From: Isochrysis galbana
Lineage: Eukaryota > Haptophyta > Isochrysidales > Isochrysidaceae
DNA: 64,000 bases
Assembly (NCBI GenBank): GCA_018136815.1
Contig: CM030931.1
Location: 9,545,829-9,609,828 of the forward strand
Direction of reading: 5' to 3'
Below the pieces are notes generated by a model. It made no database searches. It worked only from the letters and a program-made list of their open reading frames with translations, and was not told the origin of the DNA. Every line of letters starts with the position of its first letter. Position 1 is the first letter of the stretch. Shown piece after piece: positions 42,001 to 52,715 of the stretch. A program made the position numbers and the translations under genes.

Positions 42001-44104
42001 TTCATCGGCGTACCCAAATGGCTTCTTCCCCAATGACGATCTTAGCCAGGTAAGTGTCGGGTGCGCAAAGTGCATGCAACCGGGCGAGGCGGTGCCTCGG
42101 ATGATACATCTTGGCCCGCAGCAAAAGACTTTACCCAAGTGACAAGCCGCGTTATTGTCTCAAGCGTCAGCATCGTCAGACGGACGGGCGCTCCGGGAGG
42201 GTCCTTGCCTTCGAACACCAGCCTGCCACTTTTTCATCGCCCGTCGTAGGTCGGCTACGAACTGATGGACTGGAATGATGACTCGGACTCCTCATCCTTC
42301 GCATCGTTGACGGCCTCTTTACGAGCTCAGGGCTTCTTTGTCGAGACGCTCCGTGCTCCTTGGACACATTTCGACGGACGAAACTACGCTGCGTTTCTCT
42401 TGCTGGATCCCGAGGAGCCTGCATCGTCGAGCGAGCTATCAAAACTGCGCCGTGATGTGCGCACGCAAGGATTGGGTTTGGTCGTGGCAGCGGACTGGTT
42501 TTCTCCTGCAGTGATGGCGACCTTTGACTATCGCGATGATACTGGGAAAAGGAGCGTGCCTTAGCTTTGACGTTCACGATTTCATTCAAACTTCGCGCAC
42601 CGTCCATGCCAAACCGCACATGCTTCTTACTCGCCATGCACGTCTCACGCGGCATAGCAGGTTCCTCCTTGACCAAATCTCCCCCTTTCCACGACGTAGT
42701 CGCGTATGCGGCTCGGGCGGCGCCAACGTGCCCGAGTTAAACGCTCTTCTGGCCCCGTTCGGCATCTCTTTTGGCACCGAAGTCTACTCAGGCACTTACT
42801 CACTTGCAAACTCAGTCACCGACCATCTTGCGGGCTCTACAATCCGTACATTTCCTCCTGGTGGGTTGCTCCACCGCGCGTCGCTGACAGCAGGTATAAT
42901 CAGAGGGGCTGATTGGGTCGGCGGCGATGGCGCCGCCAGGGAGGTGGCAGTGATGGGCTTCTATCGCCTCGGTGCCTTGCAAGCTAGAGGCGGGAGATAC
43001 GTTTACCACGGCATAAGGAACCCCGGACTTGTGTCGAGCAAGCCTTTCGCTCGAAATACCACCTCGTCCACGCCATACATGAACCGCCGTCAGCGACCAA
43101 GGCCTCGGCGCACACTTGGCGTTTCGGATCAAAGACGTTCCTCCGAGGCCTCTCGCGCGTCCTCAGCAGAAGGCTCTCAGCAGCGGGAATCTCGCACGGG
43201 CTCCGCACTTCCCATTCGTGCTGATGTTCCCAAGGGGCCCAAGCCATTGGTCTCATACGCCTTAGGGGGGACTGACATATCGATGCCTTACGCGGATGAG
43301 GCCGGCGAACGTGTCAACGCCCACGTCGCCACCGACGACGCAAGCGACGACGCAACCATCACACGTCAGCCCGGTTGGATCAACGTGTGGGGCGACTCGT
43401 CATGCCTTGACGACTCGACTGCACCACGTGCACCGCTTCGGCGCTCATGCGTGTCCACGTTGACCTCCCTCCTCGTCGAAGTTATTCAACCACTTCGCGG
43501 AGATGGAAATCAGCGATCTCGGTCGAGTAGTAGCATCAGCAAAGATTTTTCATGGGCAGCTCCTATCGATGGGAATAGACAGCCTGCCGTCTCCGCCTCC
43601 GGCGATTCGGCTCCGCCTTTCGCCTCTATATCTTCTCCACTGGATGCGTTGGACCGCTTATACGCCAGTAGAGGGCCAGGCTGGAGACCTCGTACTCTGC
43701 TACACTCTACCCCTTTGAGTGCACCTTTCGTTGATAGCAGTTCGACTTATTCGGCGAGGGTTTCCCCCAAGCAACACGCCGCCTCTCGGCGGCAATCGAG
43801 GGCTTTGGCTTCTGGCCTAGGTGAATGTCACCTATCGAATGCCTCGTGCAACCTGCCACTCGTATGGCCACCCGTGTGGGTCGCTGCTACGGTTGAGTCG
43901 CCCGCCGAGGCAGCCAGCTTCGTTACCAGCCCGGGACCCGCTGGAGGTGCGTGGCGCACATCCATGCCCACTTCCCACACGCTACAGCTCTATGAACTAA
44001 TCGTCTCGATAATTGCGTTGCTCGCCTTGGTGAGTCTTGTTCAGCTGCTCGCTCGATCGCGTCGACGACGTAGACGAGTACGAGCATCAAATGTGTTGCC
44101 TTAG
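39091..44104 (+). CDS. MBTPS1-like: Site-1 protease (membrane-bound subtilisin-like proprotein convertase)
   Basis: Exons 39091-39750, 39925-40116, 40326-40442, 40597-40740, 40904-41191, 41333-42049, 42250-about 42555 and about 42700-44104. Intron 5 has a GC donor (GAGCAG|GCATGT). The junction between exons 7 and 8 is not resolved in phase. The propeptide resembles S1P (WLVTFDGWSEHSALC, SWSLVARP). The catalytic triad is visible: Asp in VAIFDTGV (codon 39721), His in VGHSSFMAGTIAS (39988) and Ser in WGTSVACPVVVGALALL (41033), with oxyanion Asn in SGAGNSGP. S1P-specific blocks follow: DWFLEAFNFALHR, GGPDYRDKPFVDKV, CPYLFPLC, VNVTILN, VVPTPPRRRRLLLD, GGANVPELNALL and WGDSSCLDDS. One C-terminal TM segment and a basic tail end the protein. 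S1P cleaves membrane-bound precursors in the Golgi. No signal peptide is encoded at 39091, so a further 5' exon may exist. A long Ser/Arg-rich insert lies in exon 8. Confidence 0.9.
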
Positions 44105-44106
44105 GC

Positions 44107-45630
44107 TCATTGCGCAGCGTTTCCACAAGGTTGCGGCCGATAGTTACACCTTGCTTGTGCGGTTGCGGTTGCGTAAATATTGGTTGGAATGTGACGCCTA
44201 GAACCCTCTCCATGGAGCGCCGCCAGGCAAAGTGCAAGTTTCAACGTCGGGGCCTTCGAAAATTCAATCTTCAATCTTGAAGATTCTAGCACTAGCACAA
44301 ACGTTGTGGTTGTGGTTGTGGGAATCCTGACGTCTAACGTTGCCCCGGGTGCTGTAAGTCGCCACCGCTTCTCTACTCCCCACCTTTCCACTTTCCGCTC
44401 CCTTTCCCCCCGTTCATTTCTCAATCATCGGGTTTTCGCTTTCCGTTCTTCGTTCCGGGGTCGGGCCAATGTGTGCACTACTACTACCGTTGGGCCGTGG
44501 CCCTGGGCTATATTACAAGTTGGGATAGGCGGCGATATATGTACGTAGTACAAATTTCAATCACATGAATTAAATTACTAATGTCATATCTTAGCCAACC
44601 ACACTAGACACTAGCTAATTGGACACAACTTTTCCGTCCCGGAATCCCGCCATGCCTGACGAGCCAGGTGTCCGAGTGCTACCGGGGGGAGGGGGCATTG
44701 CCCCCTTCCCTCGATATTTGTCGTCCCCCAGTGCACGCACCGACCCTGCGCACCCCAGCACACCCTCTCCTCGAGGCCTGTTGTCTGTTGTATTCAGGCC
44801 TTTTGAAAAGCCTTTTGGCGGCTTGTGCGTTGTGCGATGGCTGGCAAGATGTGTGGCAAGGGCGTGCGGGTGAGTGAGGGATGTCTTTGAACTGTGAGAT
44901 CAAGCCGAAGCTTGATCGTGGGGCAAGTCTCAGCGGGGCTAGGGCATGGAGTGAAGAGAAGTCTTGAGAGGGGGGGGGGAAGGGAAAGGGCGCGCTACAT
45001 CGCGACGACGGCCCACGAGACACCACCCCACATCACTCACTCACCAACAAGAAAACTCCGAAACCGGACGCAACATCGCACAAACAAATCAATGAAACAA
45101 GTAAGGACAAACGAACAAATTCGGCGTGCAATGCGGCGGAGCTTCGAGGCAACTCATTGGCAAAAACAAAACTCACTCAATCTCACACACTACACATTGA
45201 TAGAAGCACCGCATCCGCCTAGAATATATAAAATACTCTGGATGCGACACGCGTGCACTACGACGGGCCAAGCGCAAGGGGCGGGCTGGGGCAGACCTGT
45301 TGCTGGGTGTTCCTGTGGTAGACAAACGTAAAACGCCTTCGGAATACCTTATATTGTCCCCGGGGGGTCTCGGCCCCCGGCCTTCGGCCTTTCGTCGTCC
45401 GCTGCCGCACTTTTGCGGTGCTTGCTTGCCGCGCGGGGTGTCCTCCCGTTGATATACCGTAAACGGGCGGTTGTCTTACCTGTTCTCGTGCCGGATCGTG
45501 TCTTTTTTGTCGTTCTTTTCCCGTCGTTCTCTTCATTCTCCTACGGGCGTGTATTGCATGGCGCGCGCCATGGCCCCCTTCTGGGGGCCCAGTTGCTCCG
45601 TCAGGTGTCAGGTCGTCAGGTCTCGGCGAC
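44107..45630. other. Intergenic, nothing recognised
   Basis: No conserved frames. A short hairpin around GGGGGCATTGCCCCC lies near 44690. The first part is likely 3' UTR of the protease gene. Confidence 0.4.
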
Positions 45631-45631
45631 C

Positions 45632-45695
45632 TTACACCTCATATCAGGACCTAATATCAGGTCCTCATATCAGGTTACTAATGTTATAATATGGT
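45632..45695. repeat. ATATCAGG/CCTAATATCAGG repeat, left cluster
   Basis: CATATCAGGACC, TAATATCAGGTCC and CATATCAGG follow each other. Related words GACCTAATATCAGGTATCAG and ATATCAGGACCTAATATTAG occur at 47948-48015, on the far side of the inserted LINE. The two clusters may be parts of one region. Confidence 0.5.
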
Positions 45696-45856
45696 AGTGT
45701 GATAATAGTAATGAGGTCTAATGGCTAATGGTGTCATTTAGTTTTAGTACAGAGACCTCCTTCCTGCACTGCGTGTCTGGGCGTCTGGGCTGCTAGTTTT
45801 TCTAGGGTGGTGATTATGAAAGGGGGGCCCGGGAGCTTTCCTCACCCTACCTACCT

Positions 45857-45870
45857 CCTTCTCCTTGTCC
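45857..45870. repeat. Target-site duplication, left copy
   Basis: CCTTCTCCTTGTCC is repeated exactly at 47817-47830 and brackets the LINE. Confidence 0.85.
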
Positions 45871-47816
45871 CAACTATCAGTAAACTGATAGGGTCATGGA
45901 GCGCGCGCCGCCTCCCGCACTCGCTGCCGCCGCCCTCGCCGCGATGGACGAAGCACTCATGGACACCCCCATGTCGCCGAAGCGACCGCGTCAAGACGAC
46001 CCGCCCGACCAGGTGGGCGCAGGAGCCAACGGGCTGCGCCCCGGCATCACCAAGAACAGAGCGACCAAAGCCTGCATGCTGGCAGCAGCCAGCATGCAGC
46101 ACACACACCTCACCCTCCACAGCCTCCCCAGTCACACCACACCAGCTGGACGATCCATCAGGGAAGGCCCCCGGGCCTGGCCCCTACACAGCCGCGATAC
46201 CGCCCTCGTGCTCCGGCACGAGGGGCCGGACCGGCGCCATTCTGGACGTGACTCCCTTGGGAACTCGGTTTCGTCCCGAAACGCCTCATAGGCGAAGCCA
46301 CCCACCTCCTACAACTAACGCACGCGTACCTGGACGAAACGGGTGAGCCAGGACTCTTATTGGCACTAGATTGGGAGAAAGCATTCGACAGAGTGAACTG
46401 GGAATTCTATCATATAGTACTCGAAAAACTAAAATTCGGAGAGAACTTCAGAAGATACGCGAAAGCACTCACGAACGCCGGGGCTAAACCCATTAGATAC
46501 ATCAAATCCAACGGAGGCAGAAGCTTCCCTTTCAACGTGTCGAGCGGAGTCCCTCAAGGATGCCCGTTGTCGCCACTAGCTTTCCTACTGACGGCGGAAG
46601 CACTCACCCGGGCGATTAACGAAGACGACGACATAGATAGAGGGCATCATGATCAACGGAGCCGAACTCAAAATAAGTCAATTCGCCGACGACACTCAAC
46701 TCCTAGCGGCGGACTACGACAGCCTGGAGCGCTCTCTCAAATGGGTAGAGAGATATGCGGCGGCCTCCTGTGGTAAACCTAACGATCAAAAATTTGAAGG
46801 ACTGAGGATGGGGTCTATGAAGAGAAAACGCCCACCCACCAGATTCCAGAGATACAGATGGCTGAAAAGATGCGAATACGCAACTATCTTAGGAGTCCCA
46901 TTAGGAGGGCCCCAGGCCATAAAAGGCTTCTGACCTACAACCGCTTCGCAGATAGAGACAAAACGTGCCGCATGTGCAAGGCGGAATATGAGTCCTCCAC
47001 TCACCTGGGCGAATGCCCGAGAATAGTCAAAATACTAGAGACGCTCGACAAACTCGCGCGATTTGTACCCAGGAAGGATAGAAGCAGAGAGGAGGTCATC
47101 ATCGATAACCTTTTCATGCACCCCGGGGGCGAATCACCAAGATCACTTACCATACTATACACTCTAGCATGGAGATACATCATAACAGACTTCTACAGAA
47201 TACACTACGATGGTATCGAATTCTCGGAAGAATCGGTGCTGATAAGAACATTGGACAGATACACAACACTAAGTAAGGCTCTACTCTTTGCGAACACAAC
47301 GGACTCGGCTAGGACCGCCCAAGCGGGCATGGGCAGACAGCCGAAAAAAAGGATCGACACGAACGATATACACCCGATTTTCACATTAGGAACAAAAGGC
47401 AACCTAGAACCTAGTCTGGAGATCCAAGCATTAGCCAACTCGATGGGAGTGGCTTACATAATAGCCGGGGGACCCGAGACAGAACACTCCTAAGACGGAC
47501 CCCACCGGGGCTAGGCGAACACGCACCACACACGGGGACGCACCAGCGATGGTCACGTGAGGGAAGGACGCAACAGCTCGGACTCCACCGGCTAATGGAC
47601 CACGAAAATACAAACAACAGGCCTGCCCGGAACCCACACTCTGAACCAGGCCCAAGGTAGCGCACCTGGGCCGAACCCCGGATACCGACGACAAAGGAAT
47701 GACGGGGGGAAGGGGAGGGGGTGGAGGAAAGGGAAAAGAAGGGCGATGTCAATAGTGATAGGAGCATGTCCTAGTTCAGTAGGTGTGTAGCCCAGAATCT
47801 TCAGATGTTTTTTTTT
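45871..47816 (+). mobile_element. Internally deleted LINE with both ends, RT core piece and target-site duplication
   Basis: The element starts with the hairpin CTATCAGTAAACTGATAG, then GGTCATGGAGCGCG and an ORF1-like start (MERAPPPALAAAALAAMDEA, KRPRQDDPP). It jumps to the reverse transcriptase near 46230: FVPKRLIGEATHLLQLTHAY, LLLALDWEKAFDRVNWEFY and GVPQGCPLSPLAFLLTAEA. After a frame change, the catalytic FADDTQLL follows. A second deletion near 46930 joins this to the C-terminal region (TYNRFADRDKTCRMCKAEYE, HLGEC). The 3' UTR has CAAGGTAGCGCACCTGGGCC and a type 1 tail with a T-run. Endonuclease and part of the RT are missing. The 14-base duplication shows it entered as a 1.95 kb unit. 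Confidence 0.88.
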
Positions 47817-47947
47817 CCTTCTCCTTGTCCTGGGCGCCGCCTGTATATGTGATGTCGTCGTCGTGACTAGGCGATCTCCCGACTCTAGCCGGATAGTGCG
47901 AACTATTCTTTTTCTTTTTCCTTTGAAAGTTATACTTATAAATGGCG

Positions 47948-48015
47948 GATGACCTAATATCAGGTATCAGGGGTGGTGGACCTTATATCATGATATCAGG
48001 ACCTAATATTAGGCT
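47948..48015. repeat. ATATCAGG/CCTAATATCAGG repeat, right cluster
   Basis: See the left cluster at 45632. This one also carries the palindrome ATATCATGATAT and runs into the far end of the family R repeat. Confidence 0.5.
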
Positions 48016-48437
48016 GATGGAGCAACTAGGTCTGGGGGGGCCCTCGGGACCACCTAGAGGACCAGCCAGGGCAGTTCAGGGGGCAGTGGAGGCTGGGGCA
48101 GTGCCCCTGGCCTCTCCTGCCTCTCCCTCGCTCGCCTCGCTGGCCCTTGGGTGCCCTCCTGGCGGCCTCGGTGGTCTGTGGCTCAGTGGTGAGGGGGGGG
48201 GTCAGTACGAGCGAGGGCCAGTGCAGGCGAATGCGTGCGGCGCGCGGCGCGCGCTCGGCGAAGGTCTGGGCCAGATTGATGTCAGCTCAGCCCCTGCCAG
48301 CAGGCAGGGGCTGAGGTTGGTTGTGCAGGCCCACCCATCCATGGGGTGTCTGCGATGGAGAGAGGGGGGCGCGAGGCCCCCATTGGCCTCCTACTTATAA
48401 AAGTAGTTCATTGTCCCCCACTTATAAAAGTAGGTTG
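48016..48437 (-). repeat. GC-rich dispersed repeat (family R), copy 3
   Basis: On minus it begins with two CTACTTTTATAAGTAG-type hairpins (48437-48421 and 48406-48391) separated by a spacer with GGGGG, then GGCCAATGGGGGCC. The body shares GGCCAGGGGC, TGCCCCAGCCTCC and CTGCCCCCTGAACTG with the other copies. It interrupts a minus-strand LINE piece on its right. Confidence 0.6.
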
Positions 48438-48900
48438 TGCGGTGTTTCCCGCAGAATGTACATTTTTTAGTGGTCGCCGCCGCGAATCGGTTGCGTGTGC
48501 CAAGTGCCAAATCTTCTATGAGTAATGTGTGTTTAAAGTGAAGGTGCTTGTCTGTGTGTTTTAGCAGGGGGTGGGTGTATAGTTTTGCTACGTGTTTCCA
48601 CTCGTCGTGCGTCAACTCTAGCTTCCGTGCCCATGTTTCTCGCGCCGGTTGGGGCTTGATGCAGGGGTCGTTGTTCTTTATTTATGAGCTCCCGCGTTAT
48701 ATCCGACACGGTGACTTGGTACTTGGTCTAGTTCTAGTTGCGTCTTCCCGTCAAGTGTGTACTCATCCGCTAGGGGGTATTCTAGGTGTTTCGGGCCTTT
48801 CAGCCCGTTTTCCCATCTGGCGGGGATGTGGTACTGCCTTTTTCGCCGGGTTTTGCTACTTCGGTGGTGTCTGTAGTTTCACCTACTCTACTCTAGAGTA
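48437..48900 (-). mobile_element. LINE ORF2 C-terminal fragment (type 2 family)
   Basis: The minus frame reads MTHDEWKHVAKLYTHPLLKH, TDKHLHFKHT, GTRNRFAAATTKKCTFCGKH, matching the 11402-12955 protein. Upstream words (LDVAKPG-like and PLADEY-like) extend it to about 48890 with frame changes. The 3' half is missing where the family R repeat begins. Confidence 0.75.
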
Positions 48901-48990
48901 GTATAGTTAGTGTTTATGTAGTGACCACAGCTAGTGTGAATTCGTTTTCACAGCGCGCACCGTCTCGTATCAAGAGGGACGGCAGGCGCG

Positions 48991-49809
48991 ATGGACCTCC
49001 CGGTGTGGCTGTTCGTGCCCAACCTTATTGGGTATGGGCGCGTCGTCCTGGCGTTCGTGGGCTATATGTACGCCCTTACAGACTGGAAGATGACCGTCGG
49101 TGCGTACGTCATCTCGCAAGGTCTCGATGCCGCTGACGGGCTCGCAGCGCGCCTGTTAGGCCAGTCGTCTGACTTTGGCGCAGTGCTGGACATGGTGACT
49201 GACCGCGCTTCGACCGCGTGCCTGTGCATCGTTCTGGGCCAGCTATACCCGGAGATGATATTCCCACTCACTGGGCTCATCATGCTCGACTCCTTCTCCC
49301 ACTGGTACGACGCTCCAGGCTTCTAAGACGTGCTCTCCTCAGCTGTCTCACCCTGAACGTTTGGCTGATGCCTTCATCTCTATCCATCGCAACCGGATGC
49401 CGTTTCAGGTTTCACATGCATGCGAGCCTCAAGCTGGGTCTCGGCTCGCACAAGGAGTGTACAAATCCGCTCCTTCGCTTCTACTACCGCAAGCCCGTCC
49501 TTTTCGCTGTCTGTTCGGGTGCGCATGTTTGTTTCCAAAAGTGAACCCCTAAGTAACATGTGATCGTCTCTCAAAATTGCCTTCCCTGTTACAGGCACCG
49601 AGTTCTGGTATATCGCGCTGTATGCGATGCACTTCACGGAAGCTGCCCGCATCGCGTCGATGGTCTACACGGCAATGATGCCCATCATGCTTTTCAAGCA
49701 GGTATGCAATGTGGTGCAGATGTTTGTTGCAATGACGACGATCCTCGACTACGATAAGCAACAGAGAGGCCTGCCGTGTCCCCCAACTGGCAAACCGAAG
49801 GTCAAGTGA
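48991..49809 (+). CDS. PIS: Phosphatidylinositol synthase (CDP-alcohol phosphatidyltransferase)
   Basis: Three exons (48991-49304, 49409-49518, 49595-49809) in consistent phase give 212 residues, the usual length for the enzyme. The CDP-alcohol phosphatidyltransferase signature D-x2-D-G-x2-A-R-x8-G-x3-D-x3-D is complete: DAADGLAARLLGQSSDFGAV then LDMVTD. The N-terminus has VWLFVPNLIGYGRVVLAFVG. The exon joins restore FSHWFHMHASLKLGLGSHKE and LFAVCSGTEFWYIALYA, both typical of PI synthases. Several hydrophobic segments fit an ER membrane enzyme that joins CDP-diacylglycerol and myo-inositol. The C-terminus is short and basic. The gene is intact although LINE and repeat copies flank it on both sides. 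Confidence 0.93.
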
Positions 49810-49811
49810 GT

Positions 49812-50200
49812 TCCTTCTTAGCTGCAGCTCTACTGCTCGGAGCGACGCAGACGCGCGAGGGAGTGCTGATGTGCTGATGCCTTAGTTGGTGACGTGAGGG
49901 TGCCACAAACGTGTCTTTCCAACCCTTCGTGTGTCGTGCATAGAGCATCGAATCTCTTTCATTGAGTTTTAGCGCGCGAGAGATGCGGTGCGCAAAATGG
50001 AGAGGCGTGGTACGCCCATGTGATAGAAGGGTGCCGTGCCCATACTACCAGTGCTGGTCGCTTCTCCGGGCAACGGGCGGCGGCGTGCTAAAGCCTCATG
50101 GAATCTCTGTCTAAAGCAGCAATAGCGCTTGACTCTTGTAGGTGCGTGCCTGCTACAGCTTTTGGATAAGGTGCCTAGTGGGGCATTCTATCGTAGTGGA
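49812..50200. other. Intergenic, nothing recognised
   Basis: Likely 3' UTR of the PI synthase gene and spacer. No motifs seen. Confidence 0.4.
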
Positions 50201-50205
50201 TGACC

Positions 50206-51060
50206 AACTAAGTTCATACTCAGTTCACATGGGGGAGGCACGTCATACGTTCGCCCCGACTTGTATCCGACTACTTCGAATGTGCCCACCACTGGGAGGT
50301 GGTCTGAGGCGCCCTTCCCCGTGAAGAGCGTCATATGTGGGCCTATCGTTTGCCAGTTAATGTTAGAGCAAGTGGTAGGCGTGTATATTCTATCTATCCG
50401 TGTGTGGAGGGTCCCCGACAGTCGAGTGAAGCCTCTTTGGGCTCTTCCGTTCACTAGGTTGTATGCGTCTATGAGCCCTATCTCGTTCATCGTGGATCTT
50501 AGCTTGTGACCGTGGGCATTTCCATATCCCTCTTGGCCTTTTTTTTTCTAGTGTCTGTCTCTACGTTTTCTACGCAATTAAAGTCGCCTCCCATAAGTGT
50601 ATCATGCTCCCTGCCCACGGGGCTCGTCCTTAACGTTTCAATTTGTGTGGCTCTTAGATTAGGTGTGGCGCTTAGGTACACCGATATTAATTCAAATTCT
50701 TTAGCATCTATCACGCATCTAGCTCGCAGGCATCTGCCCTCGATTAGCGTTTCGGCTGTATCCGGTAACAGTTTCACTCTTGGGGAGGAGTCGCGTATCG
50801 CTATGCCTACCCCACTCGCCGGGTCGGTGGTATTGGCTGGTGCGTGCACCATCCGCCACCCCAGGGCCTTGTGGCGGTCATACATGCTCGGTGGTGTCTG
50901 CCATCCGCGTAGGCGTGGAGCTCTTGAAGTAGTAGAATGTCTATCCTCGCTTTCCTCGCTTGGGCGAGCACCGATCCTAGGGCACCGTGTCCGGCGCCGT
51001 TGATGTTGAAGGAGGCGATCATGATGATCGGTCCTTCACCTGGATATCCAAGCGTGGGGT
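50206..51060 (-). mobile_element. LINE endonuclease (APE-type) region of ORF2
   Basis: On minus, ORF2 begins MIASFNINGAGHGALGSVLA, LLLQELHAYADG. After a frame change it continues VGIAIRDSSPRVKLL, LISVYLSATPNLRA and LMGGDFNCVENVETD, then YNLVNGRAQRGFTRLSG, IDRIYTP and GASDHLPVVGTFEVV. GDFN and SDH-PV are catalytic landmarks of apurinic-type endonucleases of L1/Tx1-like LINEs. At the left edge, 50206-50225 is a plus-strand hairpin AACTAAGTTCATACTCAGTT followed by CACATGGGGG, a family R-like 5' tip facing the other way. The RT is absent. Confidence 0.85.
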
Positions 51061-51091
51061 TGAATGTGAACGCGTATATAATTAGCCGCTC

Positions 51092-51379
51092 ATGAACTAC
51101 CTGCTCGCCTCGGGCGAGGTGGAGCTCACGCACCGCAACCCCGAGCTCGACCTTGAGCACACGTACATGCCCGAGGAGGACTTCATCGTCCGCTTCCAGA
51201 CGTGGTGCAAGAACCGCGCGGGGTACAAGCCGGTCTGGGACCGCGACTACTACGGGAGCACCTTCGAGGAGTACGGCCTCTGCGTGCGCGAGGACACGCG
51301 CGTCTACGACTCGGTGGAGGCCAAGATGCGCTACATCTTCGGCCTCCGCCTGGCCCCCGCCGGTAGAGCCGAAGAGTGA
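51092..51379 (+). CDS. Unrecognised 95-residue frame, probable host gene fragment
   Basis: From ATG 51092 the product reads MNYLLASGEVELTHRNPELD, HTYMPEEDFIVRFQTWCKNR, GYKPVWDRDYYGSTFEEYGL and YDSVEAKMRYIFGLRLAPAG. Composition is balanced and GC-rich at third positions, like host genes rather than LINE frames. It could be the last exon of a gene whose earlier part was displaced by the LINE immediately upstream. I do not recognise the family. Confidence 0.4.
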   Translation: MNYLLASGEVELTHRNPELDLEHTYMPEEDFIVRFQTWCKNRAGYKPVWDRDYYGSTFEEYGLCVREDTRVYDSVEAKMRYIFGLRLAPAGRAEE

Positions 51380-51399
51380 CCCCACCGCGGTTTGTGTGT

Positions 51400-52715
<1,316 letters not shown>

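Noticed and set aside
50807-51385. A 192-codon minus frame joining an unknown N-terminus to the LINE endonuclease
   Set aside because: The first half is the antisense of the plus frame at 51092-51379; only the part from about 51025 leftward is LINE ORF2.
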